Shown: piece after piece, positions 31,426 to 40,668 of the stretch
Position numbering within the stretch: position 1 is the first letter of the stretch
Layout: the number at the start of each line of letters is the position of its first letter
Assembly (NCBI RefSeq): GCF_030160235.1
Contig: NZ_BSNY01000068.1
Span: 1 to 51,056 of the forward strand
Source: Mesorhizobium huakuii
Lineage (GTDB): Bacteria; Pseudomonadota; Alphaproteobacteria; Rhizobiales; Rhizobiaceae
DNA length: 51,056 nt
Direction of reading: 5' to 3'
Position numbers and translations under genes: made by a program
The notes under the pieces: generated by a model
The model's database searches: none
The model's input: only the letters and a program-made list of their open reading frames with translations
What the model was told of the DNA's origin: nothing

Positions 31426-33867
31426 ATGACCGAGATCTGGCAATCACTCCTCGCCAATCTTGCTCTGGTCTCCGTCCTGGTCGTCGCCTGGGACCTTGTG
31501 GCCGATTCCACCGGGCGTCTCTCGCCGCGGATACAGTCGCTGCTTCTCGGCGCGGTCATGTGCGTGGGGGCGGTCTTTTCAATGGCGACCGCCTTGTCTG
31601 TCTCTGGCTTCGTGGTCGATCTGCGCGCCGCCTTCATCGGCGCCGCGGCGTTCTTCGGCGGATGGCCGGCAATGTTCGTTGCCACGACCGGCTCCATTGC
31701 CTATCGCCTCTATCTTGGCGGGCAGGGGGCCAATGTCGGCGTCATGGGTATCCTGATCACCGCCGTCGTCGGCTTGGCATGGCACCACATTGTCGCGGCC
31801 CGGTCGCGCACGATGCTCGACATATTCGGCTTCGGCGTGTCAGTTGCACTGGCCGGGCTGATCACGCTCCTGGTTATACCCCCGCAAGTCGTCACAGGCC
31901 TGATCCAGCAAAGCACGTTCCCGTCCCTCCTGTTCCGCTTCCTCAGTACCATGGTGATCGGCATCCTGCTCGACCGGCAACAGCGGCGGCGCGATCTCTC
32001 CATGTCCAACATGATCTATCGGGCCATGGTTCGTGAACTGCCGGACTGCCTGAACATAAAGGATGTGGACGGCCGCTTCATCGCAGCCAATCCCGCCACC
32101 GCCGAAATGCTGGGGGCCGCTTCAGTCGAGGAGCTCATCGGCAAGACCGATTTCGATTTCTATTCGAAGGACGTGGCCGAGCGCTTCAGGCAGGACGAGG
32201 TGGGCGCACTGAAGGCCGGGCAGACATTGCGCATCGAACAGCCGGCGGTCTTTCCGGATGGCAGACAGGGTTGGCTTTACACGCTCAAGGCGCCGTTCCG
32301 CGACGAGACCGGCAAGATCACCGGTGTCATCACCTACAATCGCGAGATTACCGAGCAGAAGCGAAACGCACAGCTCAAGAACGATTTCATTTCGACGGTC
32401 AGTCATGAGCTGCGCACCCCTCTGACATCCATCCGCGGCTCGCTGGGCCTGATCGCGGCGGGCGTGGCGGGCGAATTGCCGCCGAAGGCCGCCAACCTCG
32501 TCAATATCGCCCACACCAATAGCGAGAGACTGGTTCTTCTCATCAACGACATCCTCGACATGGAGAAGATCGAGTCAGGTGTGATCGCCTTCAAGATCAA
32601 GCAGATGCCTGTGCGCCCGATCATGGAGCAGGCCATTGCCGCTAGTTCCAATTACATGGCCGAGAGCCGGATACGCATCGTCCTTGTCGACGATGCCCCG
32701 CGCGCCGAAGCCAACATCGATCCGGACCGCCTGCACCAGGTGATGGCCAACCTTCTGTCGAACGCGATCAAGTTCTCGCACGCCGACGGCACCGTGATGG
32801 TGAAGCTGCAGCGTCGCGATCGCGACATGTTGCGCATCTCGGTGATCGATCAGGGGGCAGGTATCCCCGAGGCGTTTCGCAGCCGCATATTCGGCAAGTT
32901 CGAACAGGCTGACGCGTCCAGCACCCGCAAGAAAGGCGGCACCGGCCTCGGTCTCAGCATCGTCAAGACCATCGTGGAAAAGCTGGGCGGCGCCGTTTCC
33001 TTCGAAACCGAGGAAGAGAAAGGAACCTCGTTCCACGTCGACCTTGCCGAAGCCCGCAGGCTCCACCCAAGGCCGTATCCGCCACCGCGCCCGCCGCGGG
33101 AGCCCGATGGCCGCCTACGGGTTCTGATCTGCGAAGACGAGACCGACGTCGCCACGGTGATTGCGGCACTCCTGGACGCGGAAGGCTTTTCCAGCGACGT
33201 GGCCCCGGACATCGCCACCGCGAAGGCGCTTCTGCAGTCCCGCGATTATGTGGCACTGACACTCGACATCAAGCTGGCAGAAGAATCGGGTATCAAGCTC
33301 TTCCATGACATCAGGGCGTCACCGGTGAATTCCGACATTGCGGTCATCGTCATCTCCGCCGTCGCCGATGAGGCCAGGCGCTCGCTGAACGGAACCGCCG
33401 TCGGCATCGTCGACTGGCTGGAGAAGCCTGTGGATTCGGGGCGGCTTCACGCCGCTCTCGCCAAGATCGTCGCCAGCAGGAATGAGCAGAGGCCGAAGAT
33501 CCTCCATGTCGAGGACGACGAGGGTGTGCTAGCCGTGATGTCGGCGGGGCTGGGCTCCGACGTCTCGATCATCTCGGCCAAAACGCTGCAGGAGGCACGG
33601 CGGGCGGTTGCGAAGCGTCGCTTCGACCTGGTCATCCTGGACATAGCGCTTCCAGACGGATCGGGACTGGACCTGCTCACCGATCTGCCGCTGGAGACCG
33701 GAGTCATCGTGTTCTCGGCGGCGGAACCGGACCAGAAACTCGGCGATCGGGTGCAGGCGATGATGACCAAGACCAGGGCATCGGAGATCGATGTCGCAAA
33801 GCTGGTCAGAGCCATGTTGGTCTCATCGCGCGATGGCACCAGACCCGCCGCCCGCGCCAAGGAGTGA
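31426..33867 (+). CDS. Hybrid sensor histidine kinase (5TM, PAS, HisKA, HATPase, two receivers)
   Basis: The 813-residue protein starts with a membrane domain of five or six helices (about 8-180) like the 5TMR-LYT type sensor of LytS. It then has a PAS domain (about 205-310), HisKA with phospho-acceptor His327 (STVSHELRTPL), HATPase_c with N box (NLLSNAIKFSH) and G boxes (GTGLGLSIV), and two receiver domains with Asp614 and Asp739. Proline-rich linker residues (PRPYPPPRPP, about 548) separate kinase and receivers. The ATG follows AAGGAGC. It begins an operon with two single-domain regulators and polysaccharide-type genes. Phosphorelay to the Hpt protein at 39136 is possible, but the Hpt gene is on the opposite strand. 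Confidence 0.93.
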   Translation: MTEIWQSLLANLALVSVLVVAWDLVADSTGRLSPRIQSLLLGAVMCVGAVFSMATALSVSGFVVDLRAAFIGAAAFFGGWPAMFVATTGSIAYRLYLGGQGANVGVMGILITAVVGLAWHHIVAARSRTMLDIFGFGVSVALAGLITLLVIPPQVVTGLIQQSTFPSLLFRFLSTMVIGILLDRQQRRRDLSMSNMIYRAMVRELPDCLNIKDVDGRFIAANPATAEMLGAASVEELIGKTDFDFYSKDVAERFRQDEVGALKAGQTLRIEQPAVFPDGRQGWLYTLKAPFRDETGKITGVITYNREITEQKRNAQLKNDFISTVSHELRTPLTSIRGSLGLIAAGVAGELPPKAANLVNIAHTNSERLVLLINDILDMEKIESGVIAFKIKQMPVRPIMEQAIAASSNYMAESRIRIVLVDDAPRAEANIDPDRLHQVMANLLSNAIKFSHADGTVMVKLQRRDRDMLRISVIDQGAGIPEAFRSRIFGKFEQADASSTRKKGGTGLGLSIVKTIVEKLGGAVSFETEEEKGTSFHVDLAEARRLHPRPYPPPRPPREPDGRLRVLICEDETDVATVIAALLDAEGFSSDVAPDIATAKALLQSRDYVALTLDIKLAEESGIKLFHDIRASPVNSDIAVIVISAVADEARRSLNGTAVGIVDWLEKPVDSGRLHAALAKIVASRNEQRPKILHVEDDEGVLAVMSAGLGSDVSIISAKTLQEARRAVAKRRFDLVILDIALPDGSGLDLLTDLPLETGVIVFSAAEPDQKLGDRVQAMMTKTRASEIDVAKLVRAMLVSSRDGTRPAARAKE

Positions 33868-33872
33868 CGATC

Positions 33873-34259
33873 ATGCCGGCAAGAATCCTCTACGTGGATG
33901 ACGAGGACGATATCCGCGAAATCGCTCAGATGTCGCTGGAGCTTGAGCCGGAATTCGAGGTGCGGTCCTGCTCTTCGGGCGCCGAGGCGCTGACCGATGC
34001 CGCTGCATGGCATCCCGACCTCATCTTGCTCGACGTGATGATGCCGGACATGGACGGGCCGGAGACGCTAAAGCGCCTGGCTGCTTCACCGCTGACGGCG
34101 TCGATACCCGTGGCCTTTATCACCGCGCGCACCCAGACGCATCAGGTCGAGCGCTATCTCACCATGGGAGCGGTCGGGGTCATTGCCAAACCTTTCGATC
34201 CGCTGGCGCTCGCCGGCGAAGTCAGGAAGCTGCTTTCGGAGCGTCCCGGGCAGGCATAG
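33873..34259 (+). CDS. Single-domain response regulator
   Basis: The 128-residue receiver has acidic residues Asp9-Asp10, phospho-acceptor Asp54 (LILLDVMMPDMDG) and a Lys in the AKPFDP segment, with no output domain. It resembles CheY-like or DivK-like relays. The ATG at 33873 has an AAGGAG site eight bases upstream, while a GTG at 33864 overlaps the kinase stop; the ATG is preferred. It likely passes phosphate between the hybrid kinase and a partner protein. Confidence 0.9.
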   Translation: MPARILYVDDEDDIREIAQMSLELEPEFEVRSCSSGAEALTDAAAWHPDLILLDVMMPDMDGPETLKRLAASPLTASIPVAFITARTQTHQVERYLTMGAVGVIAKPFDPLALAGEVRKLLSERPGQA

Positions 34260-34515
34260 CCGCCGGGTCGAAGGCAGCGGCAAGAAGCCTGTCGGCAAGC
34301 TCCGTTTGCCGTTTACGGCACCTATACCATACCCCAATATTCATCTACTGATTGTATCGAAATGCGGCCGTCGCGAATCGGTTTTATCTATGATCGTGCG
34401 CATTGCGCGGCGCGATGGCTCGCGCGGGTTTTGTTTGCATGGACCGCGTTGGCGGACGTCGGTTCATGGGTTGATCACTCCGGGGGGCAACGAGGCGTGT
34501 ACCGGAGCCGGACAG

Positions 34516-34908
34516 GTGAATGGAGCGAAAGCAAGAGTTCTGATCTGCGATGACGATCCCTTGTTGCTCGAACTGATGGAATTCAGGCTGAGAGCCAAGG
34601 GATACGAGGTCATCACGGCGGTGGACGGGGCCGAAGCACTCGTAAAGGCGGAGCAGGACGGGCCCGACATCGTTGTGCTCGACGCGATGATGCCCAAGGC
34701 TGATGGCCTTGAAGTGCTGGCTCGCATCAAGGCCAGCCCGGTCCTGTCTGAAATCCCAGTGATCATGCTGACTGCCCGCAAGGCCGAAAGGGACATTGTC
34801 TCGGCGCTTGAAAAGGGGGCTGACGACTATCTTGTGAAGCCGTTCATTCCCGAGGAGCTTCTGGCTCGGCTCGCACGTCTGATCGCGCGCAGGAACGGGA
34901 AACGCTGA
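34516..34908 (+). CDS. Second single-domain response regulator (GTG start)
   Basis: The 130-residue receiver has Asp12-Asp13-Asp14, phospho-acceptor Asp56 (DIVVLDAMMPKADG) and Lys in YLVKPF. The start is GTG at 34516 with GGAG eight bases upstream, because the frame continues upstream into non-homologous sequence. It is separated from the first regulator by about 256 bases that hold a short hairpin (CGGCAA/TTGCCG, 34293-34311) followed by TTTA, so it may have its own promoter. It overlaps the YaiO start by one base (TGATG). Confidence 0.87.
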   Translation: MNGAKARVLICDDDPLLLELMEFRLRAKGYEVITAVDGAEALVKAEQDGPDIVVLDAMMPKADGLEVLARIKASPVLSEIPVIMLTARKAERDIVSALEKGADDYLVKPFIPEELLARLARLIARRNGKR

Positions 34909-36656
34909 TGAGGCGCGACCGGCGCGCCATCCTTGCCGCATGCCTGTTCCTGGGAGTTACCGCAACGCCCGGCGCGACGCTGGCCCAGACGGTTGACGAG
35001 CTCTACGCTTCCGGCGTCAAGGCCAGGCAAGTCCAGCATTTCGACGAGGCGGCGGACCTGTTTCGGCGCGCGCTTGCACTCAAGCCAGACAATGCCGACG
35101 CCCTGGTACAGCTTGGCTTCTCCGAGCTCGGCCGCAACAATCTGCCGGCGGCGCGTGATGCCTTTTCAAGGGCGCTATCACTCGCCCCGATCTATCTGGA
35201 CGCCAGCTTCGGCATGGCCGAGGTCGAGTTCCGCTCCGGCAATCTTGATGCCGCGCTGCCGCTGGCGGAGAAGGTTGCGCAAGCCGAACCCGGCAACGCC
35301 GACGCTGCGACGCTTGTCGAGAACATACGCAAGGCCAGGCAGGCCGCGGGCGGTAAGGCGAAGCCGGCTCCCGCGGCGACTTCGAAGGCATCGCCCCGGC
35401 GGAGGCCGGATCCCGTCGCCGGCTTGATGGAGCAGGGCAAACGGTTGCGGGCGGCGGGGAACCTGCCCGAGGCGGAGATGGCCTATCGCCGCGCCCTCAA
35501 GCTGGCGCCGAAAAACAGTGACATCCTGGTCGCCCTTGGGATGATTGTGGGCTCCGGCCAGAGATACGACGAGGCCGGGCATTTCTTCGACCAGGCGCTT
35601 GCCGTAGAGCCCGGACTTCTCGACGCTCGCCTCGGCAGGATTCGCCTGGCAATCTGGCAGGGCGACGTGCCGCGCGCCCGAGTCCTGGTCGACGACGTAC
35701 TGGCAACGGCCCCGAACAATGTCGAGGCGCTCAACCTTGACGCGAGGATCTCCCTGCTCGAGGCGGATCACGCGCGGGCCGAGCAGTCGTTCGAGCGCGT
35801 CCTCGCGATCGATCCTCGCAATGCCGAGGCACTGGCGGGAATTGGCGATGTGCGCCGCGCCCGTGGCGATGACGACGGCGCGCGGCAGGCCTACAGGCAG
35901 GCACTCGCCATCGAGCCCGGCTCCACCGATATCGAGCAAAGGCTGGCCGTGCCACCGCCGCGCAAATGGCGGCTCGATCTCGGCAGCGAAGTGAGCGATC
36001 TCACCAACGGACTTGGCGATTGGACGGACAGCTCGGTCGGCCTTGCCTATCGCCTGACCCCACGCACGACGATTTCGGGACACACCCGGGTTGCGACCCG
36101 ATATGGTCATACCGACGTCCAGATCGAAGGCCGCATCGATCAGGCGTTCTCGCCCTCGCTCTCCTTCTATGTCCTGGCCGCGGCTACACCGGATGCCGAC
36201 TTCCTGGCGCGATATTCGGTCGGCGCCGGCGCTTCCTGGCAGGCTGTGGCACGGGCAAAAGCTTTCGGTCCGTTGTCGCTCAACATCGATACCCGCTACG
36301 ACGATTTCGCCAATGCCGGCATCACCAGCATTTCGCCATGGGTGCAGGCCTATATTCTCGACGGCCGGCTGGGGCTTTCGGCCCGCTGGGTGCACGCGGC
36401 CGACGATATCGGCACGCGCGCGGATGGCTATGTGCTGCGCGCCGATCTTGCGGTGGCGGCGCGCTTCAACCTGTTCGGCGGCTATGCGGACGCCCCCGAA
36501 ATCTCCGACGGCACGCTGGTGCCGACGCGCACCGTTTTCGGCGGCATCTCCTGGAACGTCAACGATCCGCTGACGCTCCGCGTCAGTATCGCACATGAGC
36601 AACGCCCGACATTCGACCGAAGCACATTCGGGCTCGGCTTGACCACGCGGTTCTGA
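34908..36656 (+). CDS. TPR and YaiO-type outer-membrane barrel protein
   Basis: The 582-residue protein has a signal peptide (about 1-26), six to eight TPR units in two blocks (about 28-140 and 175-345) separated by an Ala/Pro/Lys-rich linker, and a C-terminal region of alternating strands (about 355-582). It ends in an aromatic residue (TTRF), typical of an outer-membrane barrel. YaiO-type proteins carry polysaccharide across the outer membrane in synthase-dependent systems (compare the BcsC and PgaA layouts of TPR plus barrel). It lies directly before a HEAT protein and a processive glycosyltransferase, so a role as the export pore is likely. Confidence 0.85.
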   Translation: MRRDRRAILAACLFLGVTATPGATLAQTVDELYASGVKARQVQHFDEAADLFRRALALKPDNADALVQLGFSELGRNNLPAARDAFSRALSLAPIYLDASFGMAEVEFRSGNLDAALPLAEKVAQAEPGNADAATLVENIRKARQAAGGKAKPAPAATSKASPRRRPDPVAGLMEQGKRLRAAGNLPEAEMAYRRALKLAPKNSDILVALGMIVGSGQRYDEAGHFFDQALAVEPGLLDARLGRIRLAIWQGDVPRARVLVDDVLATAPNNVEALNLDARISLLEADHARAEQSFERVLAIDPRNAEALAGIGDVRRARGDDDGARQAYRQALAIEPGSTDIEQRLAVPPPRKWRLDLGSEVSDLTNGLGDWTDSSVGLAYRLTPRTTISGHTRVATRYGHTDVQIEGRIDQAFSPSLSFYVLAAATPDADFLARYSVGAGASWQAVARAKAFGPLSLNIDTRYDDFANAGITSISPWVQAYILDGRLGLSARWVHAADDIGTRADGYVLRADLAVAARFNLFGGYADAPEISDGTLVPTRTVFGGISWNVNDPLTLRVSIAHEQRPTFDRSTFGLGLTTRF

Positions 36657-36658
36657 TC

Positions 36659-37696
36659 ATGTGGTACATCTGGGACCTTTCCATTGTGCTCAGCGCCCTT
36701 TCCCTGGTGATCATGCTGGTCCTAATCGCTCGGCGGGTGCTGCAGGAACGCCGAGGCAGGGCGCAGATCGATCAGCGGCGCCAGCTTCACACGGCACTGA
36801 TCGCCTTCACGGAAAACCGGGACCGCGAGGCCTTGAAGCTGGTGGTGCTCGCGGTGCCGGCGGGCGTGGCGATCAATGCCGGCTTCGAGTTCATTTCGCT
36901 GCTTCGCGGCGAGGAGTATGACGACGTCCTTGCCGCCTTCGACGAATGCGGCCTGCCGGCGCTTGTCGGCAAGCAGCTGGAAAAAGGCAACAGCGCCGAG
37001 CGCATGCACGCGGCCGAGATGCTTGCGGCGCTGCGTTCGGAAAACGCGGTGGCGAGCCTGCTTTCGGCGCTCGACCGTGACCGTTCGCGCGAGGTGAGGA
37101 TCGCCGCCGCCATCGCGCTCTGCGATCTCGGCAGCCTGCCGCCGCTCGGTATCGCGCTGGGCAAGGTCGGCGTGGCGGGACAGCGCTCGCGGCGCCTGAT
37201 CGAGCTGTTCAGGCGCTTTCCGCCGGCGCGCTTCGAGGAGCTCAGGGATCATGCCGCGCGCACCGACGCGGTGCCTTTCATCCGGGCGGCCGCTATCGAC
37301 GCGCTGGCTCGTGCCGCCGGGTTCCATTTCGCCGATTTCTTCGCCCGCGCCGCCGGTGATCAATCGCCCGAGGTTGCCGCTGCGGCGCTGCGCGCGCTGG
37401 GCCTCACCGGGCACGCCGAGGCGCCTGCCATCCTGGCGAGCGCGATGGCCAACGGCGACTGGGACGTACGCGCCGCCGCCGCCGATGCCGCCGGGCGCCT
37501 CGGGCTCGCCGGGCTCGCCACGCCGCTCTCTGCGCTGATGGACGATGAGGCATGGACAGTGCGCTATGCCGCCGCCAACGCGCTGCGCTCGTTTGGCCAG
37601 CCGGGAGAACGGCTGCTGCGCGACATCGCTGCGAGCGAGGTCTCGCGCAGCCAGCGCACCGCCTCGCTCATCCTTGCCGAGGGGCCAGCTGCATGA
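36659..37696 (+). CDS. Membrane-anchored HEAT-repeat protein
   Basis: The 345-residue protein has one N-terminal membrane helix (about 6-26) and then HEAT/PBS-lyase-like repeats throughout, with Ala/Leu/Arg-rich units such as VRIAAAIALCDLG, VAAAALRALGL, VRAAAADAAGRLG and VRYAAANALRSFG. HEAT arrays are protein-protein scaffolds. It is packed between the YaiO protein (two bases between) and the glycosyltransferase (ATGA overlap). It could link the inner-membrane synthase to the periplasm or to regulators; the side of the membrane cannot be read reliably. Confidence 0.82.
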   Translation: MWYIWDLSIVLSALSLVIMLVLIARRVLQERRGRAQIDQRRQLHTALIAFTENRDREALKLVVLAVPAGVAINAGFEFISLLRGEEYDDVLAAFDECGLPALVGKQLEKGNSAERMHAAEMLAALRSENAVASLLSALDRDRSREVRIAAAIALCDLGSLPPLGIALGKVGVAGQRSRRLIELFRRFPPARFEELRDHAARTDAVPFIRAAAIDALARAAGFHFADFFARAAGDQSPEVAAAALRALGLTGHAEAPAILASAMANGDWDVRAAAADAAGRLGLAGLATPLSALMDDEAWTVRYAAANALRSFGQPGERLLRDIAASEVSRSQRTASLILAEGPAA

Positions 37697-39120
37697 TGTC
37701 CGACTGGAGCCACGAGATCGTTCTGGCCGCCTCCATCCTGTCCTGGTTCATCATCGGGGCGGGGCTGGCGCAGACGACGATCTATCTGTTGCAGCTCATT
37801 GTTGCCGCCTATGCGCTTTCCAGGCGCCCGCCGGTCGCGCGCTCGGCGCTGCTGTGGCACCGCTATGGCGATGTCGCGCCGCCGATCGCGCTCCTCGTAC
37901 CCGCCTATAATGAGGAAGTGAACGTGGTCGAGAGCGTCCATTCGATGCTGGCGCTCGAGTATCCGAATTTCGAGGTGATCGTCATCAACGACGGCTCCAA
38001 GGATCAAACGCTGCAGCGCCTGATCGAGGCCTTCAAGCTGGTGAAATTCCGCCGGCCTTATGAGGAGGCGCTGGCGCACGAGCCGATCCGCGGCCTCTAT
38101 TCCTCGCCAATGACCGAGCGGCTGTTCGTGGTCGACAAGGAAAACGGCGGCAAGGCCGATGCCCAGAATGCCGGCATCAATGTCTGCCGCGCGCCGCTTT
38201 TCTGCGTGATCGACGGCGATTCCATCCTCGAGCCCGATGCGCTGATGCGCGCCGCCCAGCCCTTCATCGACGACCCCGAGCGCACCATCGCCGTCGGCGG
38301 CACGATCCGCATCGCCAACGGATCGAGGATCGAAGCCGGCAGGGTGCGCGAGATCCACCTGCCCAACCGCTTGCTGCCGTTGCTCCAGGTCGTCGAATAT
38401 CTAAGGGCCTTTCTCATGGCCCGGCTGGCCTGGAGCCGCATCAACACGCTGATGCTGGTGTCCGGCGCCTTCGGCATGTTCCGCCGCACGGAGGTGGTGG
38501 CGGTGAGGGGCTTCACCAAGGGCTCGATGGGCGAGGACCTCGACCTCGTCATCAAGCTGCACCGCCACATGAGAGATGCCGGGCGCAAATACCGCATCCA
38601 GTTCATTCCGGAGCCGGTGTGCTGGACCGAGGCGCCGGAGACGCTGAGCGTGCTTGCCAGGCAGCGAACGCGCTGGCAGCGCGGCGCGCTCGAATGCTTC
38701 TTCCGTTACCGCTCCATGCTGTTCAATCCGCGCTATGGCCGAGTCGGCTTCCTGGGCTTCGGTCACATATTGGTTGTCGACGTGCTAGGGCCGGTAGCGG
38801 AGGTGCTGGGCTACATCCTGATCCCGGCATTCTGGCTGCTCGGCATCCTGTCGGCCGAATATCTGCTGGCTTTCACCTCGCTCATCTTCACCTACGGCGT
38901 CTGCGTCAGCGTGTGTTCCCTGGTTCTCGAAGAGGCCGAATTGCAGCGTTTTCCACGCGCCAGGGACCTCGCCGTGCTGACGGCCGTCGCCGTGATCGAG
39001 AATTTCGGCTACCGCCAGCTCAACAATTTCTGGCGCGTGAAGGGCTGGTGGCAATATTTGCGCGGCAACCAGGGGTGGGGCGAGATGACTAGAACCGGCC
39101 TGACCGGCGCCAAGAAATGA
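37693..39120 (+). CDS. Processive family 2 glycosyltransferase (polysaccharide synthase)
   Basis: The 475-residue protein has N-terminal membrane helices (about 10-45), a GT2 catalytic domain with VINDGS (97-102), DxD motif Asp174-Gly-Asp176, GED (280-282) and QRTRW (324-328), then three or four C-terminal helices (about 360-430). The D, D, D and Q-x-x-R-W set is that of processive synthases such as cellulose, PGA and hyaluronan synthases. No PilZ domain is present, so control by c-di-GMP would have to come from a partner. The start overlaps the HEAT gene stop. Confidence 0.9.
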   Translation: MMSDWSHEIVLAASILSWFIIGAGLAQTTIYLLQLIVAAYALSRRPPVARSALLWHRYGDVAPPIALLVPAYNEEVNVVESVHSMLALEYPNFEVIVINDGSKDQTLQRLIEAFKLVKFRRPYEEALAHEPIRGLYSSPMTERLFVVDKENGGKADAQNAGINVCRAPLFCVIDGDSILEPDALMRAAQPFIDDPERTIAVGGTIRIANGSRIEAGRVREIHLPNRLLPLLQVVEYLRAFLMARLAWSRINTLMLVSGAFGMFRRTEVVAVRGFTKGSMGEDLDLVIKLHRHMRDAGRKYRIQFIPEPVCWTEAPETLSVLARQRTRWQRGALECFFRYRSMLFNPRYGRVGFLGFGHILVVDVLGPVAEVLGYILIPAFWLLGILSAEYLLAFTSLIFTYGVCVSVCSLVLEEAELQRFPRARDLAVLTAVAVIENFGYRQLNNFWRVKGWWQYLRGNQGWGEMTRTGLTGAKK

Positions 39121-39142
39121 GCCCGGCCGGCCGCGTCATTTC
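39114..39142. terminator. Hairpin between convergent genes, arms contain both stop codons
   Basis: GAAATGA (39114-39120) and TCATTTC (39136-39142) pair around a GC spacer with internal CGGCCGGCCG symmetry. The TGA stops of the glycosyltransferase and of the Hpt gene lie in the arms. It could end transcription from both sides, though no long T run follows either arm. Confidence 0.4.
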
Positions 39143-39399
39143 AGAGTGCGCTCGATCTCCGCGATAAGCGTGTCGAGCGCGGCCCGGGCGGCGTGCGGCT
39201 GCTCGATCAGCAGCGTCTCCAGCTCGGACGCTCGTGCGCTGATACCCGGAAAGCCGAACGTTCCGGCCGCACCCGCCAGCGAGTGCGCTATCCAGACCAG
39301 CGGATCGCCCGCCCCCAGGGGCAAAGGGCCGCCCTCACATGCGATGGCCTTCAGCTGCCCGAGCTGATCGGCGCACCGGGTAAGGAAGCGTTGCCGCAA
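39136..39399 (-). CDS. Hpt-domain protein (TTG start)
   Basis: The 87-residue frame is a histidine phosphotransfer domain with His39 in WIAHSLAGAAGTFGF, plus the flanking helices (DQLGQLKAIAC, ARASELETLLIEQ). Hpt proteins carry phosphate between receivers. The start is a TTG at 39399; the frame is open a little further upstream, so the true start may be earlier. It converges with the polysaccharide cassette and could serve the hybrid kinase (31426) and its two receiver proteins. Confidence 0.72.
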   Translation of the reverse strand: MRQRFLTRCADQLGQLKAIACEGGPLPLGAGDPLVWIAHSLAGAAGTFGFPGISARASELETLLIEQPHAARAALDTLIAEIERTLK

Positions 39400-39580
39400 G
39401 GGGGCGAAAGGATCGTTTGAGATGGGTGGTGCTCCAATGGGATGTCGAAAGTATTCAAGCAGAAAGCGGCGTAGGTTTGAACTGGCTGCGTGTCGCGCAC
39501 GACCTCCTGCCCGAGGACGACCGCGATAGGCTGCTTTTGAGCCAAATGCGATTTCCGCCGGACCGGCAATGGACGGCCGC

Positions 39581-39648
39581 TTCGCGCCGCATGTCGGTCA
39601 TGCCAGCTTGATCGCCTGGCAAAAGCGAACATTGCTGGTGCTGGCGCT
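39581..39648 (+). repeat. Diverged repeat, copy C (partial)
   Basis: The segment CGCCGCATGTCGGTCA.., then GGCAAAAGCG..ACATTGCTGGTGCTGGCGC, resembles copies A and B. It lies in 39400-39682, which shows no gene of its own. The relation is by eye only. Confidence 0.35.
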
Positions 39649-39682
39649 GAGGCCGCGGTTGCGCCAGAAGCGTCGTCGATGC

Positions 39683-40345
39683 TCAGAAATCGGCTTCCTC
39701 GAAGTATTTGGCCTTCAACCATGTGTTCGACAGTCCGCTCGTGTAGCTGCTGTCGGCGCGCTTCGAGATGATGCTCTTGAGCCCCACCTTCTCGATGGCG
39801 CGAAAGATCGCTGGCGCAGTGCTCTCGAAATGCTCGCTGTACTGGATCTTGCCGAGGCCGTGCTCAACCAGTTGCCATAGCGCCTGCTTGCGCTGCAGGA
39901 GGGGCAAGGAGACTAGATTGCGACCGTCGAGATGGAGGATGTCGAACGCGACGAACGCGAGCCGGCTCGGTTCGTTCCAGATCGCGGCTTCCAGCGAAGG
40001 GCAATCGTGGGCACCCTCCTCGTCTGGCACAATGACATCGCCGTCGATAATGGCGGCCCGGCATGGCAGCTCGACAGCCAGCGCGATGGGCCAATATTTG
40101 GTGGTCCAGTCACGGCCGTTCTTGCTGTAAAGGCGCACGCCGCTTTTATCGATGATGATCTGCGTTCGGTAGCCGTCAAGATTGACCTCGTGAACCCACC
40201 CCTCATCTCCGGGCGGCTCCTCGACGCGAGTCGGAATCTGCGGCGGAATGAACTCCAGCCGGCCGCCGGTCGCCTTGGCACGCTTACTCAATGACGCCAC
40301 CTTTGATCGCGCAACGGCGGCTAATCGGCACAGGCAGCCCGACAT
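39683..40345 (-). pseudogene. ATP-dependent DNA ligase adenylation domain without catalytic lysine, truncated
   Basis: The 220-residue frame matches the nucleotidyltransferase domain of LigD-type and small rhizobial ATP-dependent ligases: HEVNLDGYR (52-60), GDVIVPDE, FVAFDILHLDGR and SKRADS, NTWLKAK. Normal motif I is K-x-D-G-x-R with an adenylated Lys; here that residue is Asn55. Motif IV, usually EGIVSKR, reads KSIISKR (190-196) and lacks the Glu. The frame stops just after motif V, so the OB-fold is absent, while adjacent sequence shows traces of a continued frame. Catalytic ligation by this protein is very unlikely. It may still be made as a non-catalytic protein. Confidence 0.75.
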
Positions 40346-40668
40346 CCCCCCAACCTGGACGCCTGCCGCCTGTGCCGAGCCCCCGCCGAGCCATTGCCAG
40401 CATCTGCGCGCCAGGCCGAATTGTCGTTACCGTCGCATCCAAATACTTGTCATGGAGTACATATCTCACTCGGTGCGTCACTCTAGTAGTACGCAGTCCG
40501 TAGGCTCATTTCGGGCGACCTGGTTAAGGTCCGTTGAGGTTCAGGCCGGGCCGAGCCGAGAATGGCGGGTTCCGAGAACCGGAACGGAGCGTACGTTTAG
40601 CTACTTGAGTACAGGAAGCGCAGGAAGTCGCCGTTCGCAGGCCGGCCTCACCTGAATGTCAACAGACC
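40346..40668. other. Intergenic region between the ligase remnant and the STAS gene
   Basis: These 323 bases show no gene that I can support; short frames on both strands lack family features. Both flanking genes are on the minus strand, so the promoter of the ligase remnant should lie here. Confidence 0.4.
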
